DNA from: SZUA-430 sp044375275
GTDB taxonomy: Bacteria; Pseudomonadota; Alphaproteobacteria; Micropepsales; Micropepsaceae
Length of the DNA stretch: 12,705 nucleotides
Assembly (NCBI GenBank): GCA_044375275.1
Contig: JBILMZ010000092.1
Coordinates: forward strand, 1 to 12,705
Direction: 5' to 3'
Position 1 is the first letter of the stretch. Each line of letters begins with the position of its first letter. This document shows, piece by piece, positions 1 to 6,078 of this stretch. Made by a program: the position numbers and the translations under genes. The notes under the pieces are model-generated. The model was not told the DNA's origin. It saw only the letters and a list, made by a program, of their open reading frames with translations, and did no database searches.

Positions 1-110
1 GTCGCATCCTGCAGGTGCCCAGCCTCGATATCGTGGAGGGTGGTGGTGGCCTGCATTGCATCACCATGCAACAGCCATCCGGCACGCCACTCAAGCCCGA
101 GAGGTTCTGA
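1..110 (+). CDS. aguA: Agmatine deiminase, C-terminal end only (partial, runs off left edge)
   Basis: Reading from base 3, the last 35 codons give a peptide with VEGGGGLHCITMQQP and end in TGA at 108-110. This matches the C-terminal active-site loop of agmatine deiminase (agmatine iminohydrolase, guanidino-group-modifying superfamily), whose catalytic cysteine sits in the GGG-x-HC motif. Here that Cys codon is at 57-59. The enzyme hydrolyses agmatine to N-carbamoylputrescine and ammonia in the cytoplasm. The next gene starts 4 bases after the stop and encodes the enzyme for the next step, which strongly supports the call. Only the tail is visible, so the other catalytic residues (Asp, Glu, His) cannot be checked. 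Confidence 0.85.
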   Translation, partial: RILQVPSLDIVEGGGGLHCITMQQPSGTPLKPERF

Positions 111-114
111 CCCC

Positions 115-987
115 ATGAGACAGGTAACACTCGCAGCCACGCAGATGGCCTGTGGCGAGGACAGCCAGAAGAACGTGGACCGCGAGGAAGGTCTTGTGCG
201 CGCGGCCCATGCCAAGGGCGCGCAGATCATTCTCGTGCAGGAGCTGTTCGAAACGCCCTATTTCTGCAAGGACCAGCTTGCGCGGCACTTCTCCCTGGCC
301 CAGCCCTTTGAAGGAAACCCGCTGATCAAGCGGTTTTCGGCGCTGGCGCGGGAACTAGGGGTTGTGCTGCCCATTTCGTTTTTCGAGCGCGCCAATACTG
401 CGCATTTCAACTCGCTTGCGATGATCGATGCGGATGGTTCGGTGCTGGGCCTCTATCGCAAGTCGCACATTCCTGATGGTCCCGGTTACCAGGAGAAATA
501 CTATTTCAACCCGGGAGATACGGGCTTCAAGGTGTGGAACACGCGCTTCGGCCGTGTCGGCGCGGGCATCTGCTGGGACCAGTGGTTTCCGGAATGCGCG
601 CGTGCGATGGCGCTGATGGGAGCAGAGGTCATTTGCTATCCGACGGCGATCGGGTCAGAGCCTCCTCCTGCACCCGCTGTCGACTCGTCTGCACACTGGC
701 GGCGCGTCATGCAGGGGCATGCGGGAGCGAACTATGTGCCGGTGATTGCCTCAAACCGGATTGGCCGGGAGGTGGGCGAGAGTTGCGAGATCACGTTCTA
801 CGGCACGTCATTCATTGCGGGGCCGACCGGCGAGATCCTCGCGGAGGCCGGGCGTGATGCCGAGGCTGTTGTCCTGGCGACCGTGGACCTGGACCAAATT
901 GGGGAGGCACGCCGTTCATGGGGCCTGTTCCGTGACCGGCGGCCCGAACTCTATGCGCCTCTCATGACACTGGATGGGTCGCGATAG
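115..987 (+). CDS. aguB: N-carbamoylputrescine amidohydrolase (nitrilase superfamily)
   Basis: This 290-residue protein hydrolyses N-carbamoylputrescine to putrescine, CO2 and ammonia, the last step of the agmatine route. The nitrilase-fold catalytic triad is visible: Glu43 in VQELFE, Lys116 in YRKSHIPDGPG, and Cys153 in GAGICWDQWFPE. The segment after Lys116 (GYQEKYYFNPGD) and the CWDQWFPE signature are typical of plant and bacterial AguB. The length is normal for the family. I chose the ATG at 115 because it follows the aguA stop by 4 bases, has GAGAGG at 99-104 upstream, and begins with the expected beta strand (VTLAATQM). An upstream in-frame ATG at 40 lies inside aguA and would add residues unlike the family. 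The two genes are surely co-transcribed. Confidence 0.93.
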   Translation: MRQVTLAATQMACGEDSQKNVDREEGLVRAAHAKGAQIILVQELFETPYFCKDQLARHFSLAQPFEGNPLIKRFSALARELGVVLPISFFERANTAHFNSLAMIDADGSVLGLYRKSHIPDGPGYQEKYYFNPGDTGFKVWNTRFGRVGAGICWDQWFPECARAMALMGAEVICYPTAIGSEPPPAPAVDSSAHWRRVMQGHAGANYVPVIASNRIGREVGESCEITFYGTSFIAGPTGEILAEAGRDAEAVVLATVDLDQIGEARRSWGLFRDRRPELYAPLMTLDGSR

Positions 988-1058
988 CGCCGCAGGGTCT
1001 GGCGGACCGGTGGTCGCATACCCATCTAAATGGTTTAAGAACGCCGGAACTCAGGACC

Positions 1059-1961
1059 ATGCCTAAAGACCTCTACACGGTGCTGGGCGTCTCGAAGACG
1101 GCCAGCGCGGAAGACGTGAAAAGCGCCTATCGCGCGCTCGTCAAGCAACTCCATCCGGACCTGCATCCGGGAGACCAGAAGCGCGGAGAGCGCTTCAGGG
1201 AGGTCGCCTCTGCCTATGAAATTCTCGGGGATGAAGAGAAGCGTCGGAAGTACGATAATGGCGAGATCGACGCCGATGGCCAGCAGGCGCCCGGCGGGCA
1301 ATACTATCGGGACTTCGCCAATCGCGGTGGCGCGCGGCAGTATCAGTCACAAGCCGGTTTCGAAGACCTTGGTGACGTGTCGGACCTGTTTTCTGATCTC
1401 TTCGGCCAGGGTGGGCGCGTGAGGAACGGGCGCGGACGCAATGTCAGCTACAAGCTTGACGTTGATTTTCTTACTGCTGCCAATGGCGGGCAAACCCGGA
1501 TCAACCTTCCGGATGGCAAGCCGCTCAATGTGGCGATTCCCGAAGGCGTGACGGATGGCCAGGTGCTGCGCCTGAAGGGGCTCGGTGAGCCGGGGCAAGG
1601 CACCGCACAGGCTGGCGATGCGCTGATCGAAGTGCACGTCAAGCCTCACCCCCAGTTTGTGCGACAGGGAGACGATGTGCTGCATGAGCTCGCAGTCTCG
1701 ATCGATGAGGCCGTTCTGGGTGCGAAAATCGAGGTTCCGACCATCAAGGGACGTGTGGCTGTCGTCGTTCCCAAGGGCGCGTCTTCGGGGCAGGTGCTGA
1801 GGCTCAAGGGCAAGGGATTGAAGAACCGTGCCGGCGGGCACGGCGACCAGTTGATGAAGCTCAAGGTGGTCCTGCCGAAAGTCATAGACATTGAACTTGA
1901 GACGTTCATGAAAGGCTGGCAGGAGCGGAACGCCTACAATCCGAGGTCGGACGTGTCATGA
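1059..1961 (+). CDS. cbpA: CbpA-type J-domain co-chaperone (class B DnaJ, no zinc finger)
   Basis: A 300-residue cytoplasmic Hsp40 that delivers substrates to DnaK and stimulates its ATPase. The J domain occupies about residues 4-70, with the HPD motif at 32-34. A glycine-rich linker follows (about 75-125), then two beta-rich C-terminal substrate-binding domains (about 128-205 and 206-285). There are no CxxCxGxG repeats, so this is not the main DnaJ. Length and C-terminal ending (YNPRSDV) resemble E. coli CbpA (306 residues, ending FDPRKDW). The next gene, encoding the CbpA inhibitor, overlaps the stop, which supports the symbol. The 71 bases upstream (988-1058) presumably carry the promoter, but I see no clear sigma-32 or sigma-70 elements. 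CbpA in E. coli also binds DNA; that cannot be judged here. Confidence 0.9.
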   Translation: MPKDLYTVLGVSKTASAEDVKSAYRALVKQLHPDLHPGDQKRGERFREVASAYEILGDEEKRRKYDNGEIDADGQQAPGGQYYRDFANRGGARQYQSQAGFEDLGDVSDLFSDLFGQGGRVRNGRGRNVSYKLDVDFLTAANGGQTRINLPDGKPLNVAIPEGVTDGQVLRLKGLGEPGQGTAQAGDALIEVHVKPHPQFVRQGDDVLHELAVSIDEAVLGAKIEVPTIKGRVAVVVPKGASSGQVLRLKGKGLKNRAGGHGDQLMKLKVVLPKVIDIELETFMKGWQERNAYNPRSDVS

Positions 1962-2299
1962 TGATCATCCTCAGAGAAGACGAACTTGTGGCCCGCATTC
2001 CGGACCTGTTGCCCGGCCGTTTGCACCGGTGGATCAGGCTGGGTTGGGTAAGGCCTGAGCGCGTGGAAGGCCTGCCTGTCTATCGTGAGGCTGATGTCGC
2101 GCGGGTGCGCCTGCTGCGAGACCTCGAAAGCGGAGCCGAGTTCGACGAGGATACGGTGGTGTTGATCCTGTCCCTGCTGGATCAGGTCCACGGCCTGCGT
2201 CATGAATTGAGATCACTGGCGGCTGCTGTTGACGGGCAGCCTGCGGAGATCAGGGAGCGGATCAGGCTCGCGTATCACAGGATCGCCGATGCGGATTGA
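1958..2299 (+). CDS. cbpM: CbpM-type chaperone modulator (MerR-like helix-turn-helix fold)
   Basis: A 113-residue protein with an N-terminal winged-helix-like part (LHRWIRLGWVRPERVEGLPVYREADVARVRLLRDL) and a C-terminal helical part (LLDQVHGLRHELRSLAAAV). This is the organisation of CbpM/YccD, which binds the J domain of CbpA and blocks its action on DnaK. E. coli CbpM has 101 residues. The start overlaps the cbpA stop in an ATGA junction, a sign of translational coupling and of near equal amounts of the two proteins. Two adjacent ATG codons (1958 and 1961) are both possible starts. Despite its MerR-like fold, family knowledge points to a protein-binding rather than a DNA-binding role. Confidence 0.85.
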   Translation: MMIILREDELVARIPDLLPGRLHRWIRLGWVRPERVEGLPVYREADVARVRLLRDLESGAEFDEDTVVLILSLLDQVHGLRHELRSLAAAVDGQPAEIRERIRLAYHRIADAD

Positions 2300-2384
2300 C
2301 GCGTCCACGCCGTCCCCAGATAGTCGGGCCTGACGTCTTGCAGGGCAGGCGCGCATGGCGCTGTCCATCGGAAAGAGAAACAGA

Positions 2385-2771
2385 ATGAACCCGTCGCATC
2401 TTGCCCGTTGGCACGGCTACATCAAATCCCATGACGAAAAGACCCTCTGGGACATGCTTCACCCTGACGTTGTCTTCGAGAGCCCTGTTGTCCACACGCC
2501 GCAGAAGGGGCGAGAGATCACGTTCCAGTACCTGAAGGCCGCGTTTCTTGTGCTGGGCGGGCCCGGTTTCCACTATGTCGGCGAATGGCAGAACGACAGC
2601 GGCGTGATCCTGGAGTTCGTCGACGAGATCGATGGAATCAGGCTCAATGGCATCGACATGATTACCTGGAACGATACCGGACAGATCACGCACTTCAAGG
2701 TCATGGTCCGCCCGCTCAAGGCCATGAACATGCTGCACCAGATGATGGGATCGCAACTTGCGAAGGGGTGA
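2385..2771 (+). CDS. NTF2/SnoaL-like small protein of unknown function
   Basis: A 128-residue protein starting MNPSHLARWHGYIKSHDEKTL. The opening helix followed by LHPDVVFESPVV, a later LEFVDEIDGIRLNGIDMITWND strand pair and a closing FKVMVRP strand are the pattern of the NTF2/SnoaL cone-shaped alpha+beta fold. Members bind or convert small hydrophobic molecules or act as dimerisation modules, so the function cannot be assigned from fold alone. I chose the ATG at 2385 because GGAAAGAG at 2370-2377 sits 7 bases upstream. An in-frame ATG at 2355 would add ten poorly conserved-looking residues and lacks a good ribosome site. It lies 85 bases after cbpM on the same strand and may be read through from it, but nothing links its function to the chaperones. 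Confidence 0.75.
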   Translation: MNPSHLARWHGYIKSHDEKTLWDMLHPDVVFESPVVHTPQKGREITFQYLKAAFLVLGGPGFHYVGEWQNDSGVILEFVDEIDGIRLNGIDMITWNDTGQITHFKVMVRPLKAMNMLHQMMGSQLAKG

Positions 2772-2931
2772 GCGTTTACTCAACTCCTCCTTGATTTGCT
2801 GCGGTGCGAGAGCGGGAATGGTGCCGCAGGGGGCGATGACAAGGTGTTGACCGCTGCGTGATCCCCTCGCGCTTTGATTGGCGGGCGTGCTATGCGTCGC
2901 CCCAATATCTTGCTTCAATGAGGGAATATTC

Positions 2932-4842
2932 ATGCGAAATCTGAAGGCTGCACTGCTGCTTGGCTGTGCGATGCTGGTGTGGAGTTGTGGTGGCGGCTCG
3001 AGCCCGTCCGGCAGCGCGACGCCGGAAGAGGCCGACAAGTTTGTCGAAGGCCTGAATGCGGACCTGCGGAAAATGCTGCCGTACCAAAGCTCTGCGGCGT
3101 GGCTGCAGGCGACGTATATCACGGACGATTCCCAGATGATCGCCTCGCGGGCCAGCGAAGAGTATCTGGCCTGGCAGTCGCGCAAGGTGGAAGAGGCCAA
3201 GCGCTTCAACGACGTGAAGGGCCTGAAGCCTGAAACGGCGCGCGCGCTCATGCTGCTGAAGAACGTGTCGGCGCCGGCGCCGAGCGATCCGGCATTGCAG
3301 GCGGAGCTGGCCAAGATCCTGTCAAAGATGGAGGCTAACTACGGGTCGGCGAAGTGGTGCCGCGCGGAGAATGATTGCCTCAATCTCACGGAGATCGAGA
3401 AGATCATCAACAATCCGGACGAAAAGCCTGAAGTGCGCGCCGCGGCCTGGAAGGGCTGGCAGGAGACTGCGCGCGTGATCCGCAAGGACTACCAGCGTTT
3501 CGTCGAGATCGTGAACACTGGCGCCAAGGAAATGGGCTTTGCCGATGCGGGTGAAGTCTGGCGTGGCGGATATGACATGGCCCCGGATGCCTTCGGCCAG
3601 GAGACGGAGCGGCTCTGGACGCAGGTCAAGCCGCTTTACGAGCAGCTGCATTGCTATGTCCGTGGCAAGCTGAACACGAAATATGGTGATGCGATCGTGC
3701 CGAAGGACGGCAAGATCCCGTCCCACCTGCTCGGCAACATGTGGGCGCAGCAGTGGTCGAACATCTATCCGCTTGTCGAGCCCTACAAGGGTGTCGCGAG
3801 CCTTGATGTTTCGAGTTCGCTGGTGAAGCTGCGGGAGCAGGAGTTCACCCGCCTGAAGGCCGAGAACCCGAAGGCGAAGACGCCGGTCGAGATCGCAGAG
3901 CTGTCCTACAAGGCTGATGCGGCCACCTCGGTGAAGATGACGAAGATAGCCGAGGACTTCTATGTCTCCCTCGGCATGCAGAAGCTGCCGGAGTCCTTCT
4001 GGCAGAAGTCGCTGCTGACGCGTCCGCGTGACCGTGATGTCGTTTGCCATGCCAGTGCGTGGGACATGAACATGCAGGGCGACGTGCGCATCAAGCAGTG
4101 CATCGAGCCGGATGAGGACTCGCTCACCACGATCCACCATGAGCTCGGGCACATCTACTATGACCTGAGCTACAATCCGCAGCCGCCGATGTTCCAGTCC
4201 GGTGCGCATGACGGTTTCCATGAGGCAATCGGCGATACGATCACGCTTTCGCTCACGCCGACGCACCTGAACAAGATTGGGCTGGTTCCGACCCAGAACG
4301 AGGACCCCAAGGCGGTCGTGAACTCACAGATGAAGTGGGCGCTCGACAAGATCGTCTTCCTGCCGTGGGGCAAGCTCGTTGACCAGTGGCGCTGGAAGGT
4401 CTTCAGCGGCGAAGTGAAGCCGGAGCAGTACAATGCGGCCTGGTGGGACCTGCGCGAGAACTACCAGGGTGTGTCTGCACCGGTGTCACGCAGCGAAGAG
4501 GATTTCGATCCGGGCGCGAAGTATCACATTCCCGGCAACACGCCCTATACACGCTACTTCCTGGCGTTCGTGCTGCAGTTCCAGTTCCAGAAGGCGCTCT
4601 GCGAGGCCTCTGGCCACAAGGGCCCGCTGCACGAGTGCGATGTCTATGGCAACAAGGAAGCAGGAAAGAAGTTGATGGACATGCTGGCGGCCGGTGCTTC
4701 CAAGCCGTGGCCGGAGACGCTCCAGACGCTGACGGGTGGCAAGGAAATGGATGGCTCGGCGCTGATCGAGTACTTCCAGCCGCTCATGGGCTACCTCAAG
4801 GAGCAGAACCAGGGTGCAACCTGCGGCTGGGGCGGCAAGTAA
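2932..4842 (+). CDS. Lipoprotein M2-family peptidyl-dipeptidase (bacterial ACE homologue)
   Basis: A 636-residue zinc metallopeptidase related to angiotensin-converting enzyme, expected to remove dipeptides from peptide C-termini in the periplasm. The zinc site is complete: HELGH at 403-407 with Glu431 in GFHEAIGD, 28 residues after the first His, the same spacing as in human testis ACE (His383 to Glu411). The substrate-binding block KYHIPGNTPYTRYF is present. Its Lys530, His532, Tyr539, Arg541 and Tyr542 correspond to Lys511, His513, Tyr520, Arg522 and Tyr523 of testis ACE. CHASAWDM matches the Ala loop. The N-terminus is a lipoprotein signal (MRNLKAALLLG..VWSC) with Cys19 as likely lipidation site. 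The ATG at 2932 was chosen over 2878 because it begins the signal peptide and has AGGGAA at 2921-2926. It is followed directly by a strong terminator and looks monocistronic. Confidence 0.93.
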   Translation: MRNLKAALLLGCAMLVWSCGGGSSPSGSATPEEADKFVEGLNADLRKMLPYQSSAAWLQATYITDDSQMIASRASEEYLAWQSRKVEEAKRFNDVKGLKPETARALMLLKNVSAPAPSDPALQAELAKILSKMEANYGSAKWCRAENDCLNLTEIEKIINNPDEKPEVRAAAWKGWQETARVIRKDYQRFVEIVNTGAKEMGFADAGEVWRGGYDMAPDAFGQETERLWTQVKPLYEQLHCYVRGKLNTKYGDAIVPKDGKIPSHLLGNMWAQQWSNIYPLVEPYKGVASLDVSSSLVKLREQEFTRLKAENPKAKTPVEIAELSYKADAATSVKMTKIAEDFYVSLGMQKLPESFWQKSLLTRPRDRDVVCHASAWDMNMQGDVRIKQCIEPDEDSLTTIHHELGHIYYDLSYNPQPPMFQSGAHDGFHEAIGDTITLSLTPTHLNKIGLVPTQNEDPKAVVNSQMKWALDKIVFLPWGKLVDQWRWKVFSGEVKPEQYNAAWWDLRENYQGVSAPVSRSEEDFDPGAKYHIPGNTPYTRYFLAFVLQFQFQKALCEASGHKGPLHECDVYGNKEAGKKLMDMLAAGASKPWPETLQTLTGGKEMDGSALIEYFQPLMGYLKEQNQGATCGWGGK

Positions 4843-4867
4843 GTCCAGCCAGGGATCATGATCAGGA

Positions 4868-4895
4868 GGCCGCCGGATCGCCCGGCGGCCTTTTT
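4868..4895 (+). terminator. Rho-independent terminator after the M2 peptidase gene
   Basis: A perfect 9-bp stem, GGCCGCCGG (4868-4876) pairing with CCGGCGGCC (4882-4890), encloses a 5-base loop and is followed by five T residues. It starts 26 bases after the peptidase stop codon. On the opposite strand the hairpin also follows the cytochrome gene end (4899), but no T tract follows in that direction, so strong termination is expected only for rightward transcription. Confidence 0.9.
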
Positions 4896-4898
4896 GTA

Positions 4899-5531
4899 TC
4901 AGCGGGGTGCCGGATTTTCGCGCGTGGCGATTGTCTGCAGGTAGTCCAGGAAGCTGTCGGCTTCGGCGGCGGTCAGCTTCATCGGAGGGATCTGCACATC
5001 CGCCTTGTCATGTTCGACGATGATGCCGACTAGCAGCGCCTGTCGCAGCTGGTCGCGGCTCCAGCGCTGTCCCAGATTGCGAAAGGCTTGGGCGCCGGGG
5101 TAGGGGCTTTGTCCCGTCTTGCCGACGGCGTGGCATTTCGCACAACGCTGCTCGATCAGGGACTCTCCCACGCTTTTCGTTTCGATGGAGCGGAGATAGG
5201 CGATCAGGCTGTCGACGGCTTCCGGGCGGAACTGGAATTGCGGCATGGGGTCGTGCGAGACGCGCATGCCTTCCGCGAGTTCGGTCCGCAGCATGTTCTC
5301 GTCGTAGCGGCTGAGAACCGTGCGGAAGGTCGGGGCCTTCGGATTGGGGCTGGTGCCCGTGGGTCCGATGGCGTGGCAGGTCGCGCAATTGCCCTGGGCG
5401 AGCGCGCGTCCATCCTCGATCTGAGCCCGGTTCTGGTCATCGAGGCCGGGGCCCGAGAGGGTGTCGCCATCGTCCATGCAGGCGCAAAGGAGCAAGGCTG
5501 GCAGCATGGCGAGTGCATGGCGGAACTTCAT
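4899..5531 (-). CDS. Diheme c-type cytochrome lipoprotein
   Basis: A 210-residue exported electron carrier made of two cytochrome c domains in tandem. Heme-binding CxxCH motifs are at residues 49-53 (NCATCHAIG) and 130-134 (RCAKCHAVG). Candidate axial Met ligands are Met96 (HDPMPQF) and Met184 (IPPMKL). The two halves share the spacing and the pattern CHA-G-TG-SP-P-A-FR, which suggests an internal duplication. The signal peptide MKFRHALAMLPALLLCAC fits a lipobox with Cys18 as lipidation site. It therefore probably sits on a membrane facing the periplasm and passes electrons to or from an oxidase or dehydrogenase. No such partner gene is in the window. Transcription diverges from the DUF2946-like gene across a region with an FNR/FixK-type site, which suggests redox control. 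Confidence 0.9.
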   Translation of the reverse strand: MKFRHALAMLPALLLCACMDDGDTLSGPGLDDQNRAQIEDGRALAQGNCATCHAIGPTGTSPNPKAPTFRTVLSRYDENMLRTELAEGMRVSHDPMPQFQFRPEAVDSLIAYLRSIETKSVGESLIEQRCAKCHAVGKTGQSPYPGAQAFRNLGQRWSRDQLRQALLVGIIVEHDKADVQIPPMKLTAAEADSFLDYLQTIATRENPAPR

Positions 5532-5607
5532 GGTCCTGACCCCTGTTTGTGGCGCTGTCGCGTCCTAGTGAGGCTGAATGCCACTCCTGACGGCGGGCCG
5601 CCACCAG

Positions 5608-5630
5608 AAAGTGCACGAATCCCGCACTTT
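5608..5630. repeat. Perfect 7+7 inverted repeat in the divergent promoter region
   Basis: AAAGTGC (5608-5614) and GCACTTT (5624-5630) are exact reverse complements separated by 9 bases. The 23-base palindrome lies 5 bases from the FNR-type site and between the two divergent starts. It could be an operator for a dimeric regulator. A weak transcript hairpin (GTGC/GCAC, A-rich before, T-rich after) is the alternative. I do not recognise the cognate regulator. Confidence 0.5.
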
Positions 5631-5635
5631 TCGAA

Positions 5636-5649
5636 TTGACGCAAATCAA
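5636..5649. promoter_or_regulatory. FNR/FixK-type (anaerobox) binding site
   Basis: TTGAC-GCAA-ATCAA fits the FNR/FixK/Anr consensus TTGAY-N4-RTCAA, with only one base off the perfect TTGAT-N4-ATCAA. It lies in the 155-base region between the cytochrome c start (5531) and the DUF2946-like start (5687). If it acts at the usual -41.5 position, the leftward transcript would begin near 5601, leaving about 70 bases of leader for the cytochrome gene. A rightward start would fall near 5684, almost at the ATG. Control of the cytochrome gene is therefore the better reading. No good -10 element is obvious in either direction. Confidence 0.65.
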
Positions 5650-5686
5650 GTGCCGGGCGGCCGCGCAGTGTTAGGCCTTGTCCATC

Positions 5687-6076
5687 ATGATGGCATTCCG
5701 CCAAATCCGCGCCCTGGTTCTGGCTGCGTCCGCGCTGGCGCTGGCGTCGCGCGCGGCGTTTCCGGTGCATATGCTGCTGCCCGGGGCGGATGGCATCGTC
5801 TACGTGGCGCTTTGCACGGCTACCGGGATCAAGCAGGTCCCGGTTCGAAAGGATGGCTCTGACCGTGGGTCGCAGGAGCCGTCAGCCGGCATGCAAGGGT
5901 GCGCCCATTTCCTTTGTGCAGCCTCGGTTCCCGTCTCTGCGTCGGTTCGCCTGCCGGAAGTCCGATGGCAGCACTCGCTCGTGGCTGAAGTGGCCCGAAC
6001 CGTTCCCGTTGTCGCGCTCTCCGACTTTGCCTATGCGCGCGGTCCACCGCCTGCTCAGGACGGAACATTTGCCTGA
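5687..6076 (+). CDS. DUF2946-like secreted small protein
   Basis: A 129-residue protein that I tentatively place in DUF2946. An N-terminal hydrophobic segment (residues about 5-25) suggests a signal peptide or membrane anchor. It is followed by the motif LLPGADGIVYVALCTATGIKQVPVRKDG and a later Cys pair (GCAHFLCAA), and it ends with ARGPPPA. Many DUF2946 members show this order: a PxGxMP-like stretch, an xLCTGxG motif, a HCxFC-like motif and a C-terminal RGPPA. The family is often encoded near TonB receptors and copper-related genes, so a metal-related role is possible but not shown here. Two adjacent ATGs (5687, 5690) are candidate starts; a TTG at 5678 is less likely. A terminator lies just after the stop, inside the convergent dinB gene. 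Confidence 0.6.
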   Translation: MMAFRQIRALVLAASALALASRAAFPVHMLLPGADGIVYVALCTATGIKQVPVRKDGSDRGSQEPSAGMQGCAHFLCAASVPVSASVRLPEVRWQHSLVAEVARTVPVVALSDFAYARGPPPAQDGTFA

Positions 6077-6078
6077 TT

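Noticed and set aside
2799..2829. CTGCGG / CCGCAG inverted repeat after the NTF2-like gene as a terminator
   Set aside because: Only six pairs around a 19-base gap and no T tract follows.
2847..2880. TTGACC as a -35 element for the M2 peptidase gene
   Set aside because: No acceptable -10 hexamer occurs at 16-18 bases spacing; the nearest T-rich stretch is too far and too weak.
2262..3314. Long open frame (350 residues) on the minus strand across the NTF2-like gene and the M2 peptidase start
   Set aside because: It lies antisense to two well supported genes, shows no recognisable domain, and long antisense frames are common in GC-rich genes with this codon usage.
3322..4266. 314-residue minus-strand frame inside the M2 peptidase gene
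   Set aside because: Rich in Arg and Leu, no domain pattern, fully antisense to a peptidase with intact catalytic residues; a codon-bias shadow.
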